DNA of 64,000 nt. Source: Asterias amurensis. Taxonomy: Eukaryota > Echinodermata > Asteroidea > Forcipulatida > Asteriidae. Of this stretch, positions 34,386-45,740 are shown piece by piece. The translations under genes were made by a program, and so were the position numbers. The first letter of the stretch is position 1, and the number at the start of each line of letters is the position of its first letter. The notes beneath the pieces were generated by a model that worked only from the letters and a program-made list of their open reading frames with translations, was not told where the DNA came from and did no database searches. The stretch spans positions 480,931 to 544,930 of the forward strand of contig NC_092667.1 in NCBI RefSeq assembly GCF_032118995.1, read 5' to 3'.

Positions 34386-37260
34386 TCTATACTATTAAAA
34401 GCGTAACCTGTGCCATCTTGGATTGAAAATTAGAAGGTCCAGTGGTATGGCATCCTTGTGGAATCCAACACGGTTGTTTGTGTGGAATTCAATACGTTTG
34501 TGTGGTTTCAGACGTCGGGTTGCAAGTCTGCAAAACCCGGATCCAAACTCGCACTTACAAGTCATGTGATTGGAGGAAGTTTGGGCGGCGACCGTGCGTC
34601 AACCACTGGTCGATGTTGTTACCAGACTTCCTAGAAATCTTTCTGACAGGCGACTCATTGGACAGTGTTTCGCAGATGGTGCTCCGGATTGGTTCATTCA
34701 TTGCCTCTTACCCGCCCACCCACCATTCGATCCGCCCTTTATGGTCAGGTTACTTTCGTGTTGTACTAAGCATGGTTCTCCGGATTGGTTCATTCATTGC
34801 CGCGCAGGGTCGAAGAGGCTGGGTGCCAGGACAAAACCGAAACCAATCTCACGAATTTGCATTGAATGGATGAAGTACCGTAGATTGATGTTTTGCAGGC
34901 GACCATGTGTCAACCACTTGTCGACGTTGTTGTCAGACTTCCTAGAAATCCTTCTGACGGGTGACTCATTTGTTGAAAAGATTAAATGGAGAATATTTAT
35001 AAAAAAACATTCACTTCCAAACGGCATGAGAATTATCATGATGGACAAGGATTGGATCAAACGGAAGCTTAATAATTTGGAAACGTTGGGTAGGGCCGGC
35101 TATAGGTTGGAAGGTGTCTAAGGGAACTTTACAATTAATAACATTTTGGGGTGGGGGGGGTGCCTTACACAAAGAGCCATTCTGGTCAGTGTATTGTGAG
35201 TGGTGTGTTGTCTGGTTTGAGACAGGCCACCTGTTGCTTGGTGAAGAAGGTCGCCGTGGGACCACTTTAGGTTGACAGTGGGTGGCGACCTTGGACCTTT
35301 TGCCAGTAAACTCAAATGCGTACATGAATACCGTTTTAGAATACGGTCTGTTCATGGAGGTATAATGTTGCAGTTTCAGAGTTTAACCATGGAGGTAGAA
35401 TTGTGAAACCATTCCTTACTCTATGGAGAAACTATACACGTACGTCAAAGGCTGTTTTGAAGCTGTAAAAAAGAACTTTGCTTTGCATTTGGTCAAAGTT
35501 TGTTAAGCAAAACGACATTAAGTTTCCTTTTGAATAAGTCCATTCACAAAATTGGTTAGAGCAGTGTGTCGGTCAGGTCTCAGAATGTACATTTTGCCAA
35601 ATCCATTTTGAAGCCTAATTTAGCCATCGGCCCGTCGGGTTGGTTACTGATGGAGATAATATTAACAAAAGAGACCTCGTGCGGCTGAATTGGTTACATT
35701 TTTAGGAGTTTGTCTATTGACCCAAACTGGACGTAACAAACCCTAAACATGACTTGACATGCTTTCTGAAAGTGAAATAAGTTAGAGAAAACTAAGGAGT
35801 TGGGACGAGTTTATCGTTTTTATTTAGTTTGTACAATATAGGGTTCCAGAGATATGGGATGTATGGAGGTTTGTTCCTAGAGCAGCGTGAACATGAACGC
35901 GGTCAGAAATTGTGTCGTTTGTCGTTCAAATTTCGCGAGATGCAAGAAGCCCAAAGTGACAATAAAACATAACCAGACCAGCCAAGTCTCACGCATTAGG
36001 CGTGAGACTCACGCATTTGAGCTCTGTCTCACGCTCACACGCACATCAACCATTATTGGGGCGAGATTAACGACATTTTTTGTACAAAATTTGTACAAAC
36101 AGAGCGCAAATTTGCAGATTGCGCACGCTTTTGCTCATCCAGTAGGTTCAGCTCAAATTCGGCAGAGCGCAAAACGCTTATTGCGCACAAGTTTGTTCCG
36201 ACTCTTTTAGCAAATTCGTTGAAATGCGCTCCACTAGCGAAGACACAACAGGCAGAAGAAGTGAGCGATTGATTTTGGACATCATTTTTAGTCTATTTTT
36301 TTTCAAGTTTGGAAGGAAATAATCTGACCTGACACAATCGAACCTCCACATTAACCATCAACATCTCCTGTGAACCTCAAGTGAGTTTTAATTATTCTGA
36401 GGAGGTTTTTGATGCATTTTGAAACACCTTTTGTCCACAATTGAATTTCACATTGTTTTATTTATTTATAAAAAAACACAAAAAAAAAAAGGTTGGGCGG
36501 CGATTTAAAAAGGCCTTCTTAAACTGGCAATTTTTTTTTCCGGGGGATGGGGGTTGAGCTTTGAAAAATCTCACACATAGCTGGCCTCTGGACTTGGCAT
36601 CTCTGCCTTTAAAACACTTTTTTGACGTTCACGTTAAGTGCTCCCGTTATCATGCAGCCTATTGACCAGAAAGTTTACAAGACCAATTCAGATGAGAATA
36701 AACTAAAAAGAGGCCTACGCTCTTACCGCCCCCCCCGAAAAAAACACAAACAAAAAACAGAAGATAAATTAGATTTGTGGCACACAGCATGTTCCAAAAA
36801 CTCGCTTTACTTATAGTGCTGTAGCAACGCTATGTATCGTGGGACGTAAAAATGTCATTTTTGACGATGTTTTTTAACAAGGAAATGCAAGCATTATGAA
36901 TGTATATTGAGTGAGTGGAGAAAGTTTTGGTAGTGTAGTACAAAAGAAACTTTAGTTATTGCTGGCTAACGGTCAGTTTCACCTATCAACGCTGATTTGA
37001 AAAACGTGTAACGTGTAACGTTAGGGAGGCCCAACATATTAGACCCCTAAAAGGCTCACGGGGGAGCCTTATAGTTTCTAGAAGTATGCACAAGGTACGT
37101 CGTCTAACCTAAAACGATAGCTTCATTTTGGGTTAGAATTATGACGCCATGCATAAATATTGAGAGAGGCGTATAACACCCTCACCCACATTTCGAAATA
37201 TTTGTGTAAAGGATTTTTATATCCTAGCGGGGTGCCGCGCAAAGCGCGGCATTCCGCTAG
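34386..37260 (+). mobile_element. non-autonomous Helitron
   Basis: 2875 bp. The 5' end is A|TCTATACTATTAAAAGCG. The 3' end is a strong hairpin, TGCCGCGC-AAA-GCGCGGCA, followed by TTCCGCTAG|T, matching the Helitron rule of 5'-TC, a 3' hairpin then CTAG, and insertion between A and T. No Rep/helicase is encoded. A stretch of about 80 bp near 34570-34650 is repeated at 34890-34970. Fragments of its 5' part occur inverted at 17205-18320 and 39391-39624. It ends 218 bp before the ATG of transporter B. Frames such as 34442-34873 are by-products. Confidence 0.85.
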
Positions 37261-37478
37261 TTGTATTTATTTGGGTAAACAAATTGTAAAGAATTATCCA
37301 TTCAATACAGGAGCATAATGGACAATACCCTAGGCCAATACCAATGGTCTATTGGGTCACCGGCTTTGTGGACATGTTTCTTTCTCCACTATTGAGGGTC
37401 AAGTCAAAGTAAACCCGACGCACTAGCGTAAAACTACCTGGTTAAACTGAATTAAATAGGTCAAATGTTATTTCCAAA

Positions 37479-40400
37479 ATGGCGACTTCAGGCTGTCTCC
37501 TTACGTTTACATCATTCATGATCATTTTCTTGGAGATGGGATCTCTGAAATCGTTCGGTGTTTTATTCAACCCTATGATGGATTCTCTAGAGTGCAGTGC
37601 CGCTGAACTGGGGACTGTAATCGGCATGTCAAACAGTATTGGTTTTATCATTGGTAAGTCACTTATACCAATCATACGTGGGATGTGTACTGGGGAAGAA
37701 GCCGGGGTTGAGGTTAAGGTTACAATTACCCCTTTTTCCCGTTATCAATTTTATGTTAGAAAGAATATGAATTAAAATCTGTTTTATAAACATCTGATCA
37801 AACAAGAATCATCATGACTTGAACAATCGCTATTCAAGCATCGTTTAATGCACAGTCCTACCAGTTTTCCCTTTCTTCACGCTACAGATAAAATTTAATG
37901 AACAAAAAGATCAACTAGAAACACATCAAACTATTGACTGCATTTATGGCGGGAAGTCTCGGAAGAGACTTGAGCAATGATAAATGACTTTGTTTCTGGC
38001 ACTCCTGAGGTTTCCCACTACAAATACGTAGATGATATGTCGTTGGCTCAAACATATCGTAATAATGACCAAACAAGTCTAATGCAACAGCAGCTTGATT
38101 GTTTGCATTCCTGGTCATTAAAAAATCACATGCGACTCAACCTCCAAAAATGTCAAGTCATGATTTCTTGCTTCCAAAGACACCAACCTGTTAAGCCCAT
38201 TTTTCAAATTGATAATAATGTAATCAATCAAACCAACTGTGCTAAGCTTCTGGGCATTCGTATACAAGAAAACCCTAAATGGGATACTCAGGTTGATTAC
38301 ATGTGTAAAGCCTTCAACAAAAAACTTAACTTCTTACGTCAACTTAAACGATGTAACATTCCTGTTAATGACTTGAGAACAGTGTATTTGCAATATGTTC
38401 GACCAACTCTTGAATACGCCTCACCTGCCTGGTTTTGTGGTCTTACCAAAGTCCAAAGAGAGTGCCTCGAGAAAATGCAACAAAAGGCATTCCGCATCAT
38501 ACTTACTTGGGATTTTTGTAAATTTAAACCTTATGCTGATATTTGTGTGGTGCTTAACATTCCGCCCCTCACTGAAAGACTTGAACTTCTCTCTTTGAAC
38601 TTTGGTAATTCGCTCCTGTCCTCAAGCAAGCATAGAGAGTGGCTGCCTCCTGCAAGGAATAAAAACCTTAGGAATTCCGACTCTTAGTCTAGTATTAGGT
38701 GCAGAACCAACCAATACAGGTCTAGCCCCATTCCCTACCTCACCAGTATTTTGAACATTTAACACACTTTGGCAGGCCTCAAACATTTACCATCGATTTA
38801 ATTCCTAGTTTTTTATTTTCTTGTTTGTGTGTTTGTTTTGTCTTTTTTTTCCTTTTTGCGTGTGTGTGTTTGGTTTTTTGTGTTTTTAATGTGTTTGTTT
38901 GTCTGGTGGTGTGTTTGCTTGTTTGTTTGTTTGTTTGTTGGGGTGTTTGTTGTGGTGTCTGTTGGCGGGGGGGGGGGGGGTATGTTTGTCGGGCTGCTGT
39001 TCCTTGGGGTTTGTTTGTATGTCGGGGTGTTTGTTTTTGTTTGTTTGTTAGGGTTTTTTTTTTTTTTTTTTTTTTAGCTTGTTTGTTTGTTTGGATGTTC
39101 GTTTGGTTGTTTGTTTGTTTGTTTGTTTTTTGTTTTTTTGTTTTTGTTGTCTCAGTTGGGTTTGTTAGTTAAGTGTGCTTGTTAAATATTTATTGTTTGT
39201 TTTATCTAATTTTAGTTCTCATAAGGTCTGTTTTGACTATGCTCTTTATTTTTCAATTTTTCTTGTGTATAAATTTTCTCCTTTGCTTTTTAAAAAATTT
39301 ATACAAAAATAGAAATCTATATAATAATAATAATGGTGGTGGTGGTGGTGGTGGTGGTGGTGGTGGTGGTGGTGGTGGTGGTGGTGGTGGTAACAACATC
39401 GACCAATGGTTGACACACGGTCGCCGCCCAAACTTCCTCCAATCAGATGACTCGTAAGTGGGAGTTCGGGTCAGGGTTTTGTAGACTTGCAACCCGACGT
39501 CTAAACCGACATAAACGTGTCGAATTCCACACTCACAACCGTGTTGATTTCCACAAGGATGCCATGCCACTGGACCTTCTAATTTGAATCCAAGATGGTG
39601 CGGATACGCTTTTAATAGTATAGATACTGTAGTGTTGTTAATTTTTGTGTTGTTTACTTTGGGTTACCAAACCTATACATGAGAAGTTTATTTGAAATAT
39701 TTCAGCTGTCATTGACTGTCATTTACTATAATTGATTGTATTTTGGCGAATGCTCGTCCTTTATTCATTAGAGGACCGGCTCCTTCCCGTGTCTCTACGT
39801 TAGCAGTGGATACTATGCTGAAGAAACTTGGAACGCCCATTCTTGGTAGGCCTACATGGATTTTAATTTGATGGGATCACCAGTTTTAATGTTTTTATCT
39901 TGTTTTTCGAATTGACGATAAAGGGTTACAATTCTTCATTTGCTTTTTTTCTGAACGTACCGTGTTACAGCACCAATGACAGGAAATCTTGCAAAGCGAT
40001 TTGGCAGCCGGGTGTGTGTAATGACCGGAGGGTTCTTGCTTTTTGTAGGATACCTTGCCAGTGCGTTCACTTGGAATATCTTCCAGTTAACCATCACATT
40101 GGGAATAACAACAGGTGAGTGTCAGTTTTAAAATTTCCATAAAACTTGATCAACGTCTACCTGGTCCTGAGTATGTTCTTAGGGGACATTGTTCTGGTTC
40201 TATTGCTCCATGGAGATCCCGTCCTTCAACCTTGCTTTCACGCACAAAAAATGAACATTACAAATCCCGTGAATGTAATACCTATTTTTCCCTCTCGACA
40301 GGTGTTGGTATGGGTCTTTCCTACATACCACAGATAGTTGCACTGGTATCGTCTCCGTCCGAGCATTTTCCAGTCATGTACGCCATAGCTTATCTAGGTG

Positions 40401-41817
40401 GGTCATTTGGTGTCATGGCTTGCCCTCCTGTAGTCGATTTTTTTCTCGGAGTCTATGGCTGGCGTGGAACCTTGATGATCATGTCTGCTGTTATGTTCCA
40501 CGTGACTGTGTTTGGTGCACTGAATGGTCAACACGTCCATAAGTATTCAAAGTTAAATACAACAGACACTGATCAAGTATCAAATGACAAGAATGAACCA
40601 GGCTTTCGTAACTGCCTAAAGGAAGTTGCGTCCTGGCTTTCTTTGAATATCCTCGCTGAGAAACCAACGCTACTTCTTCAACTCGGTATGTCTTTACTAC
40701 AAGGCATATCTTCTGCTGCTTGGATGGTATTTCTAGTACCTCATGCAGTATCAAGAGGTATAACTCTCTCTGCAGCAGCTCTGTTATCTACTGGAGGTGG
40801 TGTTGGAAACCTTGTTGGAAGACTCCTTCATATTCCTCTGCAAGGCTACAAAGTCATCAGTGCATTTTGGTTCTTTGTGTTACTGTGTCTTATAAACTCA
40901 GCGGCAATGTTCATGGATTCATTTGCCCAAGATAATTTTGTGGTAAGTGGTACTGATGTCCCTTTAATCTGTATCCTTGTAACTAATAATTGTTTTTTCT
41001 TTATATTATGCTTACGAAAGCTAAGTTTTTGTGTATTTATAATGTGGATATAGACATTCTAATCTTCGTCTTGTTTATTATGACGTTTGATCAAAAAGAA
41101 ATGTTTTTTTCGTGTTAATTATGCCAGGCCCTGATGTTTTTGGCTTGTGTCAACGGTGGCGCCATTGGACTTCTAAACATTCTAATGACGTTAGTGGTGA
41201 AAGACATGTACGACGAAAGTTTTCTCGTTGATTTCTATCTTTTAAGTAATTGCCTCTACGGGCTTGGAGAAATCACTGGAAGTTTTGCAGCAGGTAAGGT
41301 TAACTACAACATTGTGATTTGGTTGCTTGGCTTTGTGAAGCCATAGAGCTAATCAAAAGTCTGCCTCGATTGACGTCACAAAATGGGTAGGCGGAGTCAC
41401 CCCCCGAAAACAACTTTATCTCTAACTTTATTTTTTAAACATTATAGACCGTGACAAACAATTACTAACAACATTGTTATATTGTTCATAAGCCTCTTAT
41501 GTTTGAAAGAAAAACAATTCTATTTCCAGGTGACTTTACCTGTCCCTTTAGGGGCCCCGTGTACGGGTGTTTGTGTGGTGGTGATGGTGGTGGTGGTGGT
41601 GGTGATGTTGGTGTTAAAAAAAATAAAAAATAATAAGTTTCGTTTTTAAGAGAACTGTCTTCAATTTCGCCTTGCGTATTATCTCTTTACAGGGTTGCTT
41701 TACGACCTGACAGGAAGTTACGACCTAGCCTTCGTCGGGCTTGGACTTGTCAACATTGTAATGATGGTACTCGTGCTGATGGACCGCGTTATTCAGCGAT
41801 GTTGTTCACTCCATTGA
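37479..41817 (+). CDS. SLC16 (monocarboxylate transporter)-like protein, copy B
   Basis: Five exons: 37479-37653, 39971-40114, 40302-40942, 41128-41293 and 41693-41817. Introns are GT-AG; the first four exon lengths (175, 144, 641, 166) equal those of copy A; total 1251 bp, 416 aa. It has the same 12-helix plan, the KRFGSR loop near 67-72, YGWRG near 158-162 and GRLLHIPLQ in helix 8. The C-terminus ends VIQRCCSLH, five residues longer than copy A. Expected to be a plasma-membrane solute carrier; the substrate is unknown. Introns are much shorter than in A (4.3 kb against 17.7 kb overall), though intron 1 holds LINE and Helitron debris. The Helitron 3' end lies 218 bp upstream, so the promoter region differs from that of A. 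Model inferred without transcripts. Confidence 0.87.
37977..38687 (+). pseudogene. LINE reverse transcriptase, C-terminal part
   Basis: Open 236-codon frame in intron 1 of transporter B. It starts just before the catalytic YVDD box (HYKYVDDMSLAQ) and runs through LLGIRIQENPKWDTQ, YMCKAFNKKLNFLRQLKR, YLQYVRPTLEYASPAWFCGL and LEKMQQKAFRIIL, the thumb and C-terminal segment of non-LTR retrotransposon ORF2. The N-terminal endonuclease and most of the RT are absent (5' truncation). CR1/Jockey-like by appearance. Same sense as the host gene. Confidence 0.9.
38820..39170. repeat. GTTT-rich low-complexity tract
   Basis: Repeated 'tttgtttg' with G13 (38966-38979) and T20 (39056-39076) runs. The frames reading through it are artefacts of composition. 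Confidence 0.9.
39332..39390. repeat. (GGT)n microsatellite
   Basis: About 19 uninterrupted GGT units preceded by (AAT)n. It abuts the Helitron fragment on the right. Confidence 0.95.
39391..39624 (-). mobile_element. Helitron 5'-end fragment, minus strand
   Basis: Reverse complement of the first 230 bp of the Helitron family, ending 'cttttaatagtataga' then t. Its inner boundary is fused to the GGT microsatellite. Intron 1 of transporter B. Confidence 0.85.
41357..41535 (-). mobile_element. remnant of THAP-family transposon in intron 4 of copy B
   Basis: Matches the right-hand (5') end of the element at 28339-30373, with terminus TTTCCAGGTGACT followed by TTAC and then the same host flank ('ctgtcc...ccgtgtacgggtgtttg') as at 30374-30425. 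The left part is deleted. Confidence 0.9.
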
Positions 41818-41924
41818 TTAATGTACAACTGTTATCCGAGACCTTTAAGTTGTCCAACTTATTTATAGTGATACATACATACACCAAGTTAAACACTGTC
41901 GCACACCAGGGTTGTTGTAATAGT

Positions 41925-43109
41925 GGGGTCCGCCCGATAGTCCGAAGGTCCGTTAGTCCGAAGGTGCAATAGTCCGAAGGTTCGACAGTCCGAACGCGCA
42001 AATTTTCCATAAGAGGGGGTTCATTAGTCCGAAAATGTAATAGGGTTCGTTAATCCGAACATATGATGCGATAGTCCGAAGGTTCATTAGTCCGAAGGTT
42101 CATCGATCCGAAGGTTTACTGGTCCGAAGGTTCGGTAGTCCGAATTTAAAAAAGGTTAGTTGGTCCGAAGGTTCGATAGTCCGAAACAAAAACGAGGTTC
42201 AACAGTCCGAAGGTTCATTATTCCGAATCGACGATAAGGTTCGATAGTCCGAATCGACGACAAGGTTCGATAGTCCGAATTGACAATAAGGTTCGATAGT
42301 CCGAATCGACAATAAGGTTCGATAGTCCGAACTGACAATAAGGTTCGATAGTCCGAATCGACAATAAGGTTCGATAGTCCGAACTGACAATAAGGTTCGA
42401 TAGTCTGAATCGATAATAAGGTTCGATTAAGGTTCGAAAGACGCACACCGTGGGGAAATTTAAATAAGAAGTTCGTTTTGTTCATAGATATAAATTAAAA
42501 TAACTGAAATAACTAGATCGGCCGCGCGTACATACACGGGTTCTGGCATGGGTCCGCCATTTGCCTATCTCCCCTGTTCACTTTCTGTGCGTTGCCGTGG
42601 TCACGTGACTTGTTGCCGTCGGCACGTGACATTTAGCGCGTCCAAAGCCTATCTCCCGTGTGCATTTTCTGCGCGTCAGCTTTCGAACGTGAAATCGTTA
42701 CCGCGTCCATGGCGAACCAAAATAAATTCTACACAGGCAATGGCGCGTGTGTATTGTCGATTCGGACTATCGAACCTTATTGTCGATTCGGAATAATGAA
42801 CCTTATTGTCAATTCGGACTATCGAACCTTATCGTCGATTCGGACTGTCGAACCTTATTGTCAATTCGGACTGTCGAACCTTATTGTCGATTCGGACTAT
42901 CGAACCTGATTGTCAATTCGGACTACCGAACCTTCGGAATATTTAACCTTATCCTATTTTCGGACTAAAAGGCCATTCGGACTATCGAACCTTCGGACTG
43001 TCGGACCTTCGAACTATTGAACCTTCGGACTAACGAACCTTCGCACTAACGGACCTTCGAACTATTGAACCTTCGGACCATCGAACCTTCGGACTATCGA
43101 GCGCTAACC
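41925..43109. mobile_element. large foldback built of 26-bp subrepeats
   Basis: 1185 bp. Left arm (about 41925-42435) is tandem 'aaggttcgatagtccgaat' units; the right arm (about 42755-43109) is the same in reverse complement ('ttcggactatcgaacctt'). Flanked by direct repeats GTAATAGT at 41917-41924 and 43110-43117, a likely 8-bp target duplication. The centre (42436-42750) is unique and GC-richer with paired 'gtcacgtgac'-like motifs. Peptide frames across the arms are repeat artefacts. Starts 107 bp after the stop of transporter B. Confidence 0.85.
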
Positions 43110-43117
43110 GTAATAGT

Positions 43118-44130
43118 ATGTAGGAAAATTACTTCTTTAAATGGCTGATAGTTAATGTGCATTGTTATAGGCATAACATGGGAGGGGAAATAATTGTTTG
43201 AATCGCTATGGTTGGAATGTCCCTTCATGCATTTGGGCTGCTTTTGTAATGGGTTTCGTAGAGTACACTATAAAACCAAAGGAATTTTATATTGTGGTTG
43301 AGATTTGCGTTGCGGGTGCTGAGAAGGGTACTGTTTGGGTGTGAACCAGCGGACAGCTAGGCCAGCGTTGAGGCTGTGTCGTGTCGACCCGTCTAGCACG
43401 GGTAGGGGTCCGGCGGGTGTTTTATAAGGCCCATCAGCAACGCAAATCCTCCCGGGAATCTCGGACCCAAGGATAAGCGGTGTCGAAGCCAAAGGCATTG
43501 AGTTCCCGTGACACTAAACCACACTTGGTCTGAACGGTCCTCTGGGGCGTGGTCAACCTTCAGCGGGAAGACTTACGTGGGGCTACCGATGGTGACAAGG
43601 GGACGGGGGTCCACTCTTCTGAGCGAACTTATTCTCGAGACTTAATCAGCCGTACTACAAACTCTATGTCGCCGTACTGCTGTTTGTTTATTTATTTAGG
43701 GGAACGTTCGTTGTATTAAAGTCTGAATGTAAACTTATTTACTTATGCATGAAATTCATATTGTACGGGTTGCTCTAAGCTGTGGAGAATGTAAAGGTGC
43801 AAAACTGGAAGATTTGTTAAAGCTAAATTATTGTGGGGTACTTCTATTAAATTGTAGTTTCTTTATTGTTTCTAATCTGGTGTCACTGTGTTCCATTCTT
43901 GTGTCTGGGTTTTATGTATGATATTGGTCTGAGTAGAGTGGCGCAAGGGTCCACTCTGCGACAGTTGTATACTGTACTTCTGTTCTGTTTTATTCTGTTC
44001 TCTCGTGGGGTATGGTTGCCTGGTTAGTGACAACAAGTCAGGCTCTATGTAAGCTGTATCAAATATTAATAGCAGTCCCTCCCTTTGAGCAACCCTCCCT
44101 TGCTGCAGTTGGACTTTAGGCTGCATAGGA
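43118..44130. other. no recognised gene
   Basis: Contains a GC-richer block (43310-43640) with 'gtcgacccgtctagcacggg' but no long frame, splice-linked exon or repeat match within the window. Confidence 0.5.
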
Positions 44131-44690
44131 AACATATTTCATTTAATTTAATTTCATTTTATTTGCCAGCAAACATGAAAAAATACAAACATGTATATTA
44201 AAAAATTGCACATCAAAGATTTACAAGAAAAAGCAATATTACAATGGTTATAAAAAGAGAACAGCAAAAAAATATGCAAAAACACTAGCAAATTACTGAG
44301 AAACCTGGCCTGGCCGTGGGCAGATATAAGGATTGTGTAGGAAACACCTCCAGTGGGAGTGGAACACAAAACACTACAGACGAAACAAAAGACAGGAACC
44401 CTGGCAGGGAAAGCCAATAGCGACAAAAAGTGACTTTCAAAGTGGCTGACCTTTTGGTTCGAGACAAAAACGAGAATTAACAAGACACACCCTCCAAAGG
44501 AGGAATACATATTGCCCACCAGCCAAGCCAGGCAACTCAGATATAACAGACAAGCAAGAATAGAAAATAATGCATTAAAAAAAATGTTGTTCCCTAACAT
44601 GGGAGGTAATAACTGTCAAAGTAGACAGGAAATCTGTTAAAAACAGTAAATTTAAAAGCATCAGTTCCAGCATAAGTATGATGAAATTTA
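44131..44690 (-). repeat. probable dispersed repeat, retroelement-like tail
   Basis: On the minus strand it ends 'aataaaatgaaattaaatt', an A-rich tail like those of non-LTR elements. The 148-codon hydrophobic minus-strand frame (44154-44600) shows no domain and looks like a chance frame. Confidence 0.35.
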
Positions 44691-44704
44691 AGAGTGTCAG
44701 AATG

Positions 44705-45500
44705 GAGCTAAATGGAGCCCCGAAGTTGTACCCAGATGTCGTTCAGACCTAAATGGAGCCCCGAAGTTGCACCCAGATGTCGCCCTGACCTAAATGGAGC
44801 CCCGAAGTTGTACCCAGATGTCGCCCGACCTAAATGGAGCCCCGAAGTTGTACATACCCAGATGTCGCCTAGACCTAAATGGAGCCCCGAAGTTGTACCC
44901 AGATGTCGCCCTGACCTAAATTGAGCCCCGAAGTTGCACCCAGATGTCGCCCTGACCTAGATGGAGCCCCGAAGTTGTACCCAGATGTCGCCCTGACCTA
45001 AATGGAGCCCCGAAGTTGCACCCAGATGTCGCCCTGACCTAAATGGAGCCCCGAAGTTGCACCCAGATGTCGCCCTGACCTAAATGGAGCCCCGAAGTTG
45101 TACCCAGATGTCGCCCTGACCTAGATGGAGCCCCGAAGTTGTACCCAGATGTCGCCCTGACCTAAATGGAGCCCCGAAGTTGTACCCAGATGTCGCCCGA
45201 CCTAAATTGAGTCCAGAAGTTGTACCCAGATGTCGTCCCGACCTAAATGGAGCCGGCCCCGAAGTTGTACCCAGATGTCGCCCTGACCTAAATGGAGCCC
45301 CGAAGTTGTACCTACGACCTAAATGGAGCCCCGAAGTTGTACCCAGATGTCGCCCGACCTAAATCTATAGCCCCAAAGCAGTACCTAAATGTAGCCCAAA
45401 AGTTGTCCCTAGATGTCGCCCCGATCTAAACGGAGCCCCAAAGTTGTACCCAGATGTCGCCCCGACCTTAAATCTTTAGCCCCAAGCTGTACCTAAATGT
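44705..45500. repeat. 41-bp minisatellite, array 3
   Basis: About 19 units of the 41-bp repeat, mostly 'gccctgacctaaatggagcc' type, degenerate after 45355. Forms the outer end of the left arm of the large inverted duplication. Confidence 0.95.
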
Positions 45501-45740
45501 CAATCAAAGTTGAACCTGAAAGGTCGGGGTGACCATAAGGTGCCGCACAGACGGCCCTAAACTGTTGTCAGACTTTATGATCCATGTCAGCAGACCTACT
45601 TCGTAAAAATGTAATGCATATTTTGATTAAAAACAAGACCGTATAATTTTATTGTTCTGCAAAATTGAATTTGTCAAATGAAAAAGTATACCCGGATAAA
45701 TGTAAAGTTGGAGCTAAACGGAGGATTATAAACGCAATTT
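45500..45740 (-). repeat. R segment, copy 3
   Basis: 'aactgttgtcagactttatg', 'ttctgcaaaattgaatttg' and 'tatacccggataaa'. Compared with copies 1-2 it lacks the stretch around 'atgcactcagatcttcacg', as does the copy at 61140-61330. Confidence 0.8.

Noticed and set aside
34442..35121. 143- and 183-codon ORFs in the Helitron
   Set aside because: No Rep, helicase or other domain; the inverted copy at 17205-18320 does not preserve the same frames.
38825..39570. Cys/Phe/Val-rich and poly-Gly/Pro/His ORFs
   Set aside because: Products of the GTTT-rich tract and the GGT microsatellite.
42156..42968. Overlapping ORFs rich in 'RTIEPYCRFGLSNL'-type peptide repeats
   Set aside because: They translate the 26-bp subrepeats of a foldback element on several frames and both strands.
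44154..44600. 148-codon hydrophobic minus-strand ORF as a membrane protein gene
   Set aside because: No family motif, no splice or promoter context; it lies in repeat-like sequence with an A-rich tail, and the hydrophobicity follows from T-rich composition.
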